A stretch of 9,551 nt of DNA from Methanomassiliicoccaceae archaeon (lineage in GTDB: Archaea; Thermoplasmatota; Thermoplasmata; Methanomassiliicoccales; Methanomethylophilaceae). Below the pieces are notes generated by a model. That model saw only the letters and a program-made list of their open reading frames with translations, was not told the origin of the DNA and made no database searches. Positions 1-6,783 of this stretch are shown here, one piece after another. Within the stretch, counting starts at the first letter, position 1. Each line of letters opens with the position of its first letter. The stretch spans positions 1-9,551 of the forward strand of contig JAIRTZ010000134.1 of assembly GCA_031254685.1 (NCBI GenBank), given 5' to 3'. The position numbers were made by a program, and so were the translations under genes.

Positions 1-1308
1 GACAGGCTGGAGCCGGGAGCGGTGCACAAGGCATCCAAGGGAGTTCTGTTCATCGACGAGATCAACGTGCTCAGACTCGAATCTCAGCAGTCGCTGCTCA
101 CCGCGATGCAGGAGGGCAAGATGTCCATCACCGGGCAGAGCGAACGCTCATCCGGAGCGCTCGTGAAAAGCGAACCGGTCCCGTGCGACTTCATACTGGT
201 GTGCGCCGGGAACGTGGACGCGATAAACGGCATGCACCCGGCGCTCAGGTCCAGGATACGCGGATACGGGTACGAGGTGTACATGCGCAACTCGATGAGG
301 GATACCGACGACAACCGTAAGAAACTGATACGGTTCGTTGCGCAGGAAGTGATGAAGGACGGAAAGATTCCGCACTTCGATAAGTACGCGGTCGCGGAGA
401 TCCTCAGGGAAGCGCAGCGCAGGGCCGGTAAAAAGAACGAATTGACGTTAAGAATGAGGGAGCTCGGCGGACTGATACGCGTCGCCGGCGACGTGGCGGT
501 GGCGAAGAAAGCAAAGCTCGTCACGAAAGCCGACGTATTGGAAGCGAAGCGCACCGCGCGCAGCCTCGAGCAGCAGCTCGCGGACCGTTACATAGAATCG
601 CACAAAGCGTACGAGATGTTCAAGACCGTCGGCGCGGAGATAGGCGCAGTGAACGGGCTCGCCGCAATGAACGCAAGCTCGAACATGGCCGAATACTCAG
701 GCATCGTTCTGCCGATAGTCGCAGAGGTCGCTCCGTCGCAGTCGAAGAAGGGAAAGATCGTCGCAACGGGACAGCTGGGAACGATCGCGAAAGAGGCCGT
801 TGAGAACATCTCCGCCGTGATAAAGAAGTACACGATGACCGACATCTCGGAGCGCGACATACACATTCAGTTCATAGGCACATACGACGGCGTGGAGGGC
901 GACAGCGCGTCCATCACGATCGCAACGGCCGTGATCTCGGCGATGGAGGAGATACCCGTGGACCAGACGATGGCCATGACCGGGAGCCTCAGCGTCCGCG
1001 GCAAAGTTCTTCCGATAGGCGGCGTGACGGCGAAGCTGGAGGCGGCCGCGAACGCCGGGGTGAGGAAAGTGCTCATCCCGAAAGAGAACGGGAAGGACGT
1101 GATGATTGAGACGAAATATTACGATATGATCGACATCGTCACCGTTGAGAATCTCAGGGACGTATTGGAGCATGCGCTGATAGACTGCGAGAAGAAGGAA
1201 CAGTACCTGAACAAGCTGCTTCCGATAACGTCGGACGGCAGATCAACGGCGAAGCATTTGGACAGACCGCCGATGACCGACGCGATCGCAAGGCCGGCGC
1301 CTCAGTAA
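1..1308 (+). CDS. lonB: Archaeal Lon protease (LonB), 3' part, truncated by window start
   Basis: This is an ATP-dependent serine protease that degrades damaged and regulatory proteins; archaeal LonB is normally membrane-anchored. The frame is open from base 1, so the gene begins upstream, where Walker A and the transmembrane insert would lie. 435 codons remain. Visible in order are Walker B (GVLFIDEI, about bases 40-63), the arginine-finger region ([13 protein letters not shown], about 241-279), the alpha-helical AAA+ lid, and the C-terminal Lon protease domain. That domain carries the catalytic dyad: Ser in GDSAS (codon 904-906) and Lys in GGVTAK (codon 1033-1035). The [12 protein letters not shown] context is typical of the family. 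The stop is TAA at 1306-1308, and nadM starts 34 nt later on the same strand. The family call is certain; only the N-terminus is missing. Confidence 0.95.
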   Translation, partial: DRLEPGAVHKASKGVLFIDEINVLRLESQQSLLTAMQEGKMSITGQSERSSGALVKSEPVPCDFILVCAGNVDAINGMHPALRSRIRGYGYEVYMRNSMRDTDDNRKKLIRFVAQEVMKDGKIPHFDKYAVAEILREAQRRAGKKNELTLRMRELGGLIRVAGDVAVAKKAKLVTKADVLEAKRTARSLEQQLADRYIESHKAYEMFKTVGAEIGAVNGLAAMNASSNMAEYSGIVLPIVAEVAPSQSKKGKIVATGQLGTIAKEAVENISAVIKKYTMTDISERDIHIQFIGTYDGVEGDSASITIATAVISAMEEIPVDQTMAMTGSLSVRGKVLPIGGVTAKLEAAANAGVRKVLIPKENGKDVMIETKYYDMIDIVTVENLRDVLEHALIDCEKKEQYLNKLLPITSDGRSTAKHLDRPPMTDAIARPAPQ

Positions 1309-1342
1309 ATCTAAGAACGGGTATCATGCTTTGGTGGTGAAC

Positions 1343-1864
1343 ATGCGCAGACACGAGAACGATTCCCTGATAATAGGCCGTTTCCAGCCGTTCCATAAAG
1401 GGCATCTGGAAGTGATACGCAAAATATCCAAAGCGTCAGCGAACCTGACGATAGGGATCGGGAGCGCCCAATATTCGCACACGATAAACAATCCGTTCAC
1501 CGCGGGCGAACGCTACCGCATGATCTCCGACTCATTGAAAGAGGCGGAGATAACGAACGCTTACATCGTTCCCATGGAGGACCTCAATCGATATTCCGTC
1601 TGGGTATCGCACGTCGTCTCAATGTCGCCGCCGTTCTCCGTTGTGTATTCCAATAATACGTTAACAAGGCGCCTTTTTTACGAGGCCGGTTACGAAATAA
1701 AGGATTCCCCGCTGTACAACCGTCCGGAATATTCGGGAACGGAAGTGCGCAGGCGCATGCTCGCGGACGAGGATTGGAAGATACTCGTGCCGAAGGCGGT
1801 GGCCGACGTTATAGACGATATCGACGGCATCGGACGCATCAAGGGGCTGAAAGATGATATCTGA
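1343..1864 (+). CDS. nadM: Nicotinamide-nucleotide adenylyltransferase (archaeal NadM type)
   Basis: This enzyme transfers AMP from ATP to nicotinamide mononucleotide (and usually the nicotinate form), the last step to NAD. The 173-residue product has the nucleotidyltransferase signature GRFQPFHKGH at residues 12-21, with its HxGH-type ATP site, and the C-terminal SGTEVRRRM motif at 131-139, equivalent to the ISGTxIR phosphate-binding motif. Length fits the family (about 170 aa). I chose ATG 1343 because GGTGGTGA at 1333-1340 is a near-perfect Shine-Dalgarno site for it; a TTG at 1331 in the same frame lies on top of that site. The last 11 nt overlap the next gene, pncC, so translation is probably coupled. 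Both act on the same nucleotide pool, which supports both calls. Confidence 0.93.
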   Translation: MRRHENDSLIIGRFQPFHKGHLEVIRKISKASANLTIGIGSAQYSHTINNPFTAGERYRMISDSLKEAEITNAYIVPMEDLNRYSVWVSHVVSMSPPFSVVYSNNTLTRRLFYEAGYEIKDSPLYNRPEYSGTEVRRRMLADEDWKILVPKAVADVIDDIDGIGRIKGLKDDI

Positions 1865-2348
1865 CGCTTCCGTCAGACTCGCCGGACTGCTTCTGAAGAA
1901 CGGATACACACTGTCGCTCGCGGAATCATGCACCGGCGGCGGGATCGCGTCGCGCATCACCGATGTTCCGGGCGCGTCCGTATCCTTCGCCGGATGCGCC
2001 GTCACTTATTCGAACGCGTCGAAGGAAAAAATATTGGGAGTGCCCCGCGGGACGCTGGAGAGATACGGAGCGGTGAGCGCGGAGACCGCGAAGGCAATGG
2101 CGGACGGCGCCAGAAAGTTATTCGGCACCGATATCGCCGCATCTGCGACAGGCATAGCCGGCCCGGACGGAGGGACATCGGAGAAACCCGTCGGGACCGT
2201 GTTCATTGCTGTATCCGATAAGAACGCGACGGGATGCGCGCGCCTCAGCCTGAAAGGCTCGCGGAACGACATCAGGGAAGCTGTCGCGGAAAGCGTGATA
2301 CGGATGCTCATCGGCGTTCTGGACGGAAGCGATTCTGCGAAGATTTAA
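1854..2348 (+). CDS. pncC: Nicotinamide-nucleotide amidohydrolase (CinA C-terminal domain, PncC)
   Basis: The predicted reaction is deamidation of NMN to nicotinate mononucleotide, which recycles NMN in the cytoplasm. The 164-residue protein is a stand-alone CinA C-terminal domain without the N-terminal MoCF-like domain of full-length CinA. Hallmarks are AESCTGG at 23-29 (containing the likely nucleophile serine), the YSNASKEKILGV segment at 52-63, and TGIAGPDGGT at 99-108 followed by KPVGTVFIA. The start at 1854 lies inside the end of nadM and is preceded by AGGGGCTGA at 1842-1850 as a Shine-Dalgarno site. Co-translation with nadM suggests that NMN deamidation and adenylation are run together in one NAD salvage unit. 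The amidohydrolase activity is inferred from the family. Confidence 0.9.
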   Translation: MISDASVRLAGLLLKNGYTLSLAESCTGGGIASRITDVPGASVSFAGCAVTYSNASKEKILGVPRGTLERYGAVSAETAKAMADGARKLFGTDIAASATGIAGPDGGTSEKPVGTVFIAVSDKNATGCARLSLKGSRNDIREAVAESVIRMLIGVLDGSDSAKI

Positions 2349-2352
2349 TATG
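2343..2352 (+). promoter_or_regulatory. TATA box of purC (leaderless promoter)
   Basis: ATTTAATATG is AT-rich and centred about 25 nt before the purC ATG at 2373. It overlaps the pncC stop codon. The spacing puts transcription start at or next to the ATG, so the mRNA should be leaderless, consistent with the lack of a Shine-Dalgarno site in front of purC. Confidence 0.55.
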
Positions 2353-2372
2353 CTGACCGTTGATTAACAACA

Positions 2373-3278
2373 ATGAAGCTCATTCGCAAAGGGAAGGTCA
2401 AGGAAGTTTACCAGGTGGACGGCAATACGCTGGAATTCGTGTTCAGCGATAACGTTTCGGTGTTCGACAAAGTGATACCGTCGGCGATACCGCACAAAGG
2501 CGAAACGCTGTGCAGGACGGCGCAGTACTGGTTCAGGCTGCTGGAGAAGAACGGGATAAAGGGGCATTTCATCGAGTACCTTCCGCCGTCGCGGATGCGC
2601 GTGAAGAGATTCAACATCATCGAGGATTACGATAAGATAAACACCAAGACAACGAACTATCTGATACCGCTGGAAGTGATCTGCAGGCATTACGCGGCCG
2701 GTTCGTTAATGGACCGGCTGAAGTCCGGGAAGATCACCGCGGAGGTGCTCGGATTCCCGAAGGGATATCAGGTGAAGTACGGCGACAAACTTCCCAGACC
2801 GTATCTCGAGACGACGACGAAGCTGGAGGCCGTCGACCGTGAGCTGGACGAGGCCGAGGCGAAGAGGATCGCCGGCCTGACCGACAAGGATTACAAGGGG
2901 ATCTTGGACACTGTGCTCGCGATAGACGATATCATAGGGAAAGAGGCGGCCAAGCGCGGACTGATACACGTCGACGGGAAGAAGGAGTTCGGTTACGACG
3001 AGAAGAGACAGCTGATCGTGATAGACACGTTCGGAACGCTTGACGAGGACCGCTGGTGGGACCGGGAGTCATATGACAAAGGGAATGTGGTGGAACTGAG
3101 CAAGGAGTTCGTCAGACTGCATTACCGTGATACGGGATATCACAAGGAGCTGATGGATGCCCGTGCGAACGGACGGCCGGAACCTCCGATCCCCGCGCTT
3201 CCGCAGGACGTCATAAAGAGGACGAGCGACCTCTACACGAGCATGTTCGAGCGGATAACCGGAGAGAAGTTCCGCTGA
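2373..3278 (+). CDS. purC: Phosphoribosylaminoimidazole-succinocarboxamide synthase (SAICAR synthase)
   Basis: The enzyme condenses CAIR with aspartate at the cost of ATP in de novo purine synthesis. The 301-residue protein begins with the ATP-binding GKVKEVY motif (residues 7-13). It continues with VFDKVIPSAIPHKGETL, the CRHYAAGS substrate-binding segment, TTKLEAVDRELDEAEA, and the ADP/CAIR-site region VIDTFGTLDEDRWW followed by LSKEFVRLHY. The C-terminal tail (TGYHKELM through ITGEKF) makes it longer than the about 240 aa bacterial form and matches the longer PurC variant. There is no Shine-Dalgarno site; the ATG at 2373 fits a leaderless transcript. Transcription ends at the hairpin at 3300-3317, facing the convergent zinc-ribbon operon. 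No other purine genes are in view. Confidence 0.93.
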   Translation: MKLIRKGKVKEVYQVDGNTLEFVFSDNVSVFDKVIPSAIPHKGETLCRTAQYWFRLLEKNGIKGHFIEYLPPSRMRVKRFNIIEDYDKINTKTTNYLIPLEVICRHYAAGSLMDRLKSGKITAEVLGFPKGYQVKYGDKLPRPYLETTTKLEAVDRELDEAEAKRIAGLTDKDYKGILDTVLAIDDIIGKEAAKRGLIHVDGKKEFGYDEKRQLIVIDTFGTLDEDRWWDRESYDKGNVVELSKEFVRLHYRDTGYHKELMDARANGRPEPPIPALPQDVIKRTSDLYTSMFERITGEKFR

Positions 3279-3299
3279 TCCGAAAGAAAAGTTAAAATT

Positions 3300-3317
3300 C
3301 CCTCCCTTGCGGGAGGG
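3300..3317. terminator. Hairpin between convergent genes, likely bidirectional terminator
   Basis: CCCTCCC (3300-3306) and GGGAGGG (3311-3317) form a perfect 7-bp stem. The loop reads TTGC on the plus strand and GCAA, a stable GNRA tetraloop, on the minus strand. T-rich tracts follow on both sides (TATATTTT at 3321-3328 on plus; AATTTTAACTTTT on minus). It sits 21 nt after the purC stop and 10 nt beyond the end of the converging zinc-ribbon gene, so it can end both transcripts. Confidence 0.65.
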
Positions 3318-3327
3318 TAATATATTT

Positions 3328-4098
3328 TCACTGCAGTTTGTTTCCGCATCCGCCGCAGAACCTGGTTCCCGGGGGATTGCTGTGCCCGCAGGGGCATCCG
3401 GCGGACGGCGGCGCGGGCGCCTCACCCTGCATATTGCCGCCGCAGTTGTTGCAGAAGCGTACCGAAGGCGCGTTCTTGGTGCCGCACTTGGGGCATTCCT
3501 TCATGTCGTTCGACGCGCCGCAGTTGCTGCAGAACTTACCCGTTCCGGCGGGTTTCCCGCAGGTCGAGCATATTGTGACCTTACTTTCGATCTTGCCGTC
3601 CCATACGACCGCCGTCGACGCTTTGTCGTCGATGTTCCGCTTCATGGCGCCGGCAGCGGCCGCCGCCACGTAGACCTCCTGTCTGGGGGCGCAACCTGTG
3701 CAAAGTCCCGCGTCCTCATTCCAGCAGTGGTCGCACACGTATTTATTGCAGTGGGGGCAGCGGTGGAAATGCTGCTTCGACTCGTTCTGCGCCTTCGCGA
3801 ACGCCTGCTCGTGCTCCTTGTGCCACTCCGGGGGCTGGCCGTCGAACCTCTCGTTGGATATGCTGCTCCCGCGTTCGGCCGCGTTGCCGGCCGTCGCGGC
3901 CTTGCCTCCGAACAGTCCTCCGGCGAGGCCGGCGGACTTGCCCAGGAAACTGGTCTTCTTTCTCTTCTTGTAGGTCTCCGACTCAATGAAACTTGATTTG
4001 TACCCGTCCCCGCAGCAGTCGCAGTGGAACGTGAATTGGAATCCCGCGTCCGTGCTGTTGTTTGTGTAGTTCTTTGTGAATGCCTGCATCATGCTCAT
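3328..4098 (-). CDS. Multi-zinc-ribbon protein of unknown function
   Basis: This 256-residue cytosolic-looking protein belongs to a conserved but uncharacterised zinc-ribbon family. Visible parts are an N-terminal Cys cluster (HCDCC, 25-29), a Lys/Arg stretch then a Gly/Ala-rich segment (53-73), and a conserved central block (RFDGQPPEWHKEHEQAFAKA, 84-103) leading into FHRCPHC. A Cys cluster follows at 114-136 (CxxC x4 CxxC x7 CxxC). The C-terminus has three consecutive ribbons: 177-193, 202-219 and 235-251, the last starting with CxC instead of CxxC. I chose the ATG at 4098 because it overlaps the upstream stop as ATGA and has GGAAGTG just before it; a longer in-frame start at 4164 would run deep into the upstream gene. 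Function is not known; it could be a scaffold or nucleic-acid/protein binder. Confidence 0.8.
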   Translation of the reverse strand: MSMMQAFTKNYTNNSTDAGFQFTFHCDCCGDGYKSSFIESETYKKRKKTSFLGKSAGLAGGLFGGKAATAGNAAERGSSISNERFDGQPPEWHKEHEQAFAKAQNESKQHFHRCPHCNKYVCDHCWNEDAGLCTGCAPRQEVYVAAAAAGAMKRNIDDKASTAVVWDGKIESKVTICSTCGKPAGTGKFCSNCGASNDMKECPKCGTKNAPSVRFCNNCGGNMQGEAPAPPSAGCPCGHSNPPGTRFCGGCGNKLQ

Positions 4099-4463
4099 GC
4101 ACTTCCTTTGCCTTTCATAAGTTTTTTGCCCCCGTCCTTCACGGCCTTGCCGCATGCGGTGCACTTGGTGTTATCGAAATACTGCGGAACGCCGCACTTC
4201 TTGTTCTCACACATTACCATGAGGGATCTTCCGCAGGCGTCGCATCTGCTGCTTCCGACGAATGTCTGTCCGTTGCAGAGCGGGCACGCCACGGTCAGCG
4301 TTTTTCCGCATCCGGCGCAGGCGAGGTCGCCGCGGGCGATCGTCCTCAGGCACTTCGGGCAGCTGAACCCGTACGGATTCTTGGTTGCGCATTTGGGGCA
4401 AACGCGGCTGTCCCTGTCGATCAATTCGCCGCATTGATTGCACGGCTGTTTATATGTGGCCAT
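4095..4463 (-). CDS. Small cysteine-rich protein with four tandem zinc ribbons
   Basis: The 122-residue protein has 16 cysteines arranged as eight pairs: 8/11, 22/25, 35/38, 49/52, 60/63, 74/77, 85/90 and 101/104. That predicts four zinc ribbons in a row; the first half of the seventh pair is CxxxxC. It ends in a short basic tail (KKLMKGKG). There is no membrane segment or signal peptide. The start ATG at 4463 follows an AAGGAGA Shine-Dalgarno site (4471-4477). The stop overlaps the next gene's start (ATGA), so the two zinc-ribbon proteins are translationally coupled and may act together. I do not recognise a specific function; that it binds zinc is inferred from the cysteine spacing. Confidence 0.8.
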   Translation of the reverse strand: MATYKQPCNQCGELIDRDSRVCPKCATKNPYGFSCPKCLRTIARGDLACAGCGKTLTVACPLCNGQTFVGSSRCDACGRSLMVMCENKKCGVPQYFDNTKCTACGKAVKDGGKKLMKGKGSA

Positions 4464-4464
4464 C

Positions 4465-4497
4465 TCAATTTCTCCTTGGTTCCGATATGCGGTACAT
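4465..4497 (-). CDS. Possible 10-codon upstream ORF of the zinc-ribbon operon
   Basis: On the minus strand an AAGGAG Shine-Dalgarno site is followed after four bases by an ATG that reads MYRISEPRRN and stops one base before the ATG of the 122-aa zinc-ribbon protein. The Shine-Dalgarno site of the main gene lies inside this small frame. It could couple ribosome entry to the main gene or be chance. Its start lies within a small inverted repeat (4489-4502). Confidence 0.3.
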   Translation of the reverse strand: MYRISEPRRN

Positions 4498-4502
4498 ACC
4501 GC
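4489..4502. repeat. Short inverted repeat in the zinc-ribbon leader
   Basis: GCGGT (4489-4493) and ACCGC (4498-4502) flank ACAT, giving a 5-bp hairpin in the predicted 5' leader of the zinc-ribbon transcript. The possible upstream start codon is in its loop. Confidence 0.35.
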
Positions 4503-4569
4503 TCCTTCCCCGCGTCCGTTTCCATCCTGGCCCGGAGAAGGAATCTGATATGGCGAAACGTTCCACGTC

Positions 4570-4583
4570 TTTATATAAATATT
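4570..4583 (-). promoter_or_regulatory. TATA box for the zinc-ribbon operon
   Basis: The strand reads TATTTATATAAAG, a strong archaeal TATA element. A start about 25 nt downstream (near 4550) would give a leader of about 85 nt before the ATG at 4463. Nothing on the plus strand downstream would use this nearly symmetric box. Confidence 0.55.
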
Positions 4584-4590
4584 CTCTCCG

Positions 4591-4612
4591 CCTTTCCGGT
4601 ATCCCGGAAAGG
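4591..4612. terminator. 9-bp perfect inverted repeat after the UPF0179 gene
   Basis: CCTTTCCGG (4591-4599) and CCGGAAAGG (4604-4612) form a perfect stem with a 4-nt TATC loop. It lies 52 nt beyond the UPF0179 stop and directly upstream of the zinc-ribbon TATA box, so it may end the upstream transcript or serve as an operator. No long T-run follows, so the terminator role is uncertain. Confidence 0.45.
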
Positions 4613-4663
4613 ACCGGAAATGACGGTACGCCGGCGTGTTCTTTTCATGCCGTCAGATGTGTC

Positions 4664-5089
4664 TCAGCCCAGTTTCACGAGCACCATGTTCTCGCCGTTC
4701 GGGCAGTCGAGGTCGCCTATCACGTCGGTTATACGCAGCTTCGTGCCGTCCTTTATGCTCACCGGGACGCAGTACGCGCGATCGCCGCATCCGATGTTGT
4801 TGCACTTCCTGCACTCGAAGGTCACCGTGCTGCCGTCGATCGCGTGCTTCCTCGGCACCGCCGCCGGGATCGGTTTCCGTTCAGCTTCGACCACCCTCAC
4901 CGAACCCTCGTGTATAGGGCAGTCGTGGATCGTATCGCGGACGGCGACCACTTCGTACAATGAGCCCGGCTCAAGATTGAAGCAGATCCCCCGCAGCCTG
5001 CATTCCTTACATTCCGTCAGCGGGCCCGTGAAATAGAACCTATTCCCGATGCGCGCCTGCGTTTCTCCGATAAGTGTGATCAAAACCAT
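4664..5089 (-). CDS. UPF0179 family protein
   Basis: The 141-residue protein matches the archaeal UPF0179 family as I know it: LIGETQARIG near the start, GPLTECKECRLRGICFNLEPG (cysteines 27, 30, 36), HDCPIHEG (55-62), and CRKCNNIGCGDRAYC (cysteines 93, 96, 101, 107). A last DCP motif lies near the end. The many Cys and His residues suggest a metal or Fe-S site, but the function is unknown. I chose ATG 5089: GGGTGAT ends five bases before it as a Shine-Dalgarno site. A GTG at 5098 in the same frame overlaps the upstream stop (GTGA) but has no ribosome site of its own. It is second in an operon behind the glycerol-1-phosphate dehydrogenase gene. Confidence 0.85.
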   Translation of the reverse strand: MVLITLIGETQARIGNRFYFTGPLTECKECRLRGICFNLEPGSLYEVVAVRDTIHDCPIHEGSVRVVEAERKPIPAAVPRKHAIDGSTVTFECRKCNNIGCGDRAYCVPVSIKDGTKLRITDVIGDLDCPNGENMVLVKLG

Positions 5090-5094
5090 ATCTA

Positions 5095-6159
5095 TCACCC
5101 GATGACCATAGTGGCCCTTGCAACGGCCTCCGCTTCCTTCCTGTCCAGTCCGCGGTCGCCAAGTATCGTGTATCTTTCCTTTCTGACGTTGTGCGCCTCC
5201 GTCAGAGCGTCGATGATATCGCTGTCATTCAATCCGAGCTGCTCCGCATTCACGGGGGCCCCGATGTTCTCAAGCGCATCCCTTACCATCATCCAGTCCC
5301 CCTTGTGGAGGTACATCATCATTATCGCGCCGACGCCGCACTGTTCGCCGTGCAGCGCGGTACCGGGATGCAGGATGTCCAGGGCATGCGAGAACAGATG
5401 TTCCGAACCGCTCGTCGGCCGGGAACTTCCGGCGATGCTCATCGAGATACCGGAAACTATTATCGGGCGCATCGCCACCCATACGCTTTCCTCGGTGCCG
5501 CCGCGGATGAACTTGGAATGATCGATGATCGTTTCCGCGGAATACATCGAGAGCGCCTCCGCCGACCTGCTGTACGCCTCGTTCCTATTGTTCTTCGCCA
5601 GCTTCCAATCCAATATTGCCGTCAGATTGGAGATCACATCGGCGCACCCGGACGCAAGCAGCCTGTACGGCGACCTGGATATGATATGCGTGTCGGCGAC
5701 GATGGCCATCGGGACCATGGCGTCCGCGGACACCGGCCCGAGGTCGGATTTCATGGACGCGCGGCCGGACGAGATGCCGTCGTGCGCCGCCGACGTCGGA
5801 ATGCTTATGAACGGTATTTTCAGCTCCTTGGAGGCGATCTTCGTAAGGTCTATCTTACTGCCTCCGCCGACGGCGAGTATGAACTTCGCGCCGGTCTCAT
5901 GCGCGTCGTCGATTATTTTATCGGAATTTGCGAAGGTGGCCGCGCCGGTCATGTGCACGTGCATCTCGTACCCGGCGTCCTCCATGAGCTCTTTGACATC
6001 CTTCCCGGCGGCCGCGTACGTGGTGTCGCCGGAGACGATCATGCCGGTCTTAGGGAACCTGAAGTCATCGCATACTCCGACGACTTGGCCGAGTATGCCG
6101 TGACCCAAGAGAACATTCCTCGGAAAAACAACCCCTCTCGACTTGTTAAAATCACTCAT
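5095..6159 (-). CDS. egsA: sn-Glycerol-1-phosphate dehydrogenase, NAD(P)-dependent
   Basis: The enzyme reduces dihydroxyacetone phosphate to sn-glycerol-1-phosphate, which gives archaeal membrane lipids their backbone stereochemistry. The 354-residue protein fits the family length (about 350). Seen are the nucleotide-binding GGGSKID (98-104), SIPTSAAHDG (119-128), and the three expected metal ligands: Asp174 in GCADVISN, His254 in GSEHLFSHALD and His270 in LHGEQCGVG. An in-frame ATG exists at 6180. I prefer 6159 because the TATA box at 6186-6194 would place the transcript start near 6164, giving an almost leaderless mRNA. It is the first gene of the operon with the UPF0179 gene. It is the strongest single marker that this is archaeal DNA. 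Confidence 0.94.
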   Translation of the reverse strand: MSDFNKSRGVVFPRNVLLGHGILGQVVGVCDDFRFPKTGMIVSGDTTYAAAGKDVKELMEDAGYEMHVHMTGAATFANSDKIIDDAHETGAKFILAVGGGSKIDLTKIASKELKIPFISIPTSAAHDGISSGRASMKSDLGPVSADAMVPMAIVADTHIISRSPYRLLASGCADVISNLTAILDWKLAKNNRNEAYSRSAEALSMYSAETIIDHSKFIRGGTEESVWVAMRPIIVSGISMSIAGSSRPTSGSEHLFSHALDILHPGTALHGEQCGVGAIMMMYLHKGDWMMVRDALENIGAPVNAEQLGLNDSDIIDALTEAHNVRKERYTILGDRGLDRKEAEAVARATMVIG

Positions 6160-6185
6160 ATACGCGGAGCCGATAAGCATGAGCG

Positions 6186-6194
6186 AATATAAAC
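6186..6194 (-). promoter_or_regulatory. TATA box of the glycerol-1-phosphate dehydrogenase operon
   Basis: The strand reads GTTTATATT; its centre is about 30 nt from the ATG at 6159. No Shine-Dalgarno site precedes that ATG, so a nearly leaderless transcript is likely. Confidence 0.5.
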
Positions 6195-6205
6195 TTACAG
6201 TCGAA

Positions 6206-6215
6206 TCTTATACAT
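6206..6215 (+). promoter_or_regulatory. TATA box of the first flavoprotein gene
   Basis: TCTTATACAT lies about 24 nt before the ATG at 6234, the spacing expected for a leaderless transcript. It is back to back with the divergent promoter of the glycerol-1-phosphate dehydrogenase operon, only about 15 nt away, so the two may interfere. Confidence 0.45.
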
Positions 6216-6233
6216 GTAAACCAATGCGCACGT

Positions 6234-6783
6234 ATGAACGTCCTTTTCATAACGGGCAGCGCGAGGGAGAACGGCATAACGGCGAAGCTGTGCGGTATTG
6301 CCGCATCCGCGATGCCGGATGCGCAGATAACGTTCGTAAGGCCGCACCGGATGGACATCCGCCACTGCACCGGATGCGGATCATGTGCAGCGTCCGGGAA
6401 GTGCGTCACGGACGATGACATGGGCGGGATATACAAAGCGGTCGCGGACGCCGATATATATTGTTCTTGCGATACCGATATATTTCTCCGGACCGTCATC
6501 GATCATCAAACAGGTCATAGACAGATTCCAATGCGTATGGCTCTCCGGTAAAGGAAAGAGAAAGGGAAAGACGGCGGCGCTGATCGCCGCCGGAGGCGAC
6601 CCCGTTCCGATATTCCAGAGCACAGTATCAATAGCAAAAGCCTTCGCAAAGACGATCGGGGCGGAATGGGCCGGCGAACTGAAGATAAGCGCCACGGACG
6701 GAATGAACGATATTCCGGAGCACATTGTCACAGAGGCCCGCGGCTTCGCATCCAAGATATTATCAAAACATTCCGGTGCGTAA
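6234..6783 (+). pseudogene. Iron-sulfur flavoprotein (NADPH-dependent FMN reductase family), frameshifted
   Basis: The N-terminal part, in the frame of ATG 6234, has an FMN-phosphate loop (GSARENG, 8-14). It also has a compact Cys cluster CTGCGSC plus Cys57 (CX2CX2CX5C) as in iron-sulfur flavoproteins, which bind 4Fe-4S plus FMN and shuttle electrons. After ADAD at 6453-6455 the reading frame is lost and continues one base later from 6463 (VLAIPIYFSGPSSIIKQVID...) to the TAA at 6781. Joined, the product is about 182 aa, close to the intact relative encoded at 7800-8366 (188 aa). Alignment with that relative favours one extra base in the seven-base tract ATATATT at 6456-6462. Both halves keep good coding character, so this is a recent lesion or a sequence error. 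As read, the protein would end at codon 105 after a nonsense tail. Confidence 0.8.

Noticed and set aside
697..1173. Minus-strand open frame inside lonB
   Set aside because: His/Arg/Leu-rich antisense frame over the conserved Lon protease domain, a by-product of GC-rich codons.
4080..5036. Plus-strand open frame of 318 codons across the zinc-ribbon and UPF0179 region
   Set aside because: It spans two real genes and their promoter region on the opposite strand and shows no family features.
6160..6180. Alternative start of glycerol-1-phosphate dehydrogenase at 6180
   Set aside because: It lies only about 6 nt downstream of the TATA box, before the expected transcript start, and has no ribosome site.
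5191..6192. Long plus-strand open frame (333 codons) opposite the glycerol-1-phosphate dehydrogenase gene
   Set aside because: The translation is rich in Arg, His and Gly with no motif; it mirrors the codon bias of the real gene on the other strand.
6385..6783. Independent gene starting at ATG 6385
   Set aside because: The sequence after 6463 continues the flavoprotein fold begun at 6234; the first codons from 6385 are out-of-frame sequence over the Cys-cluster region.
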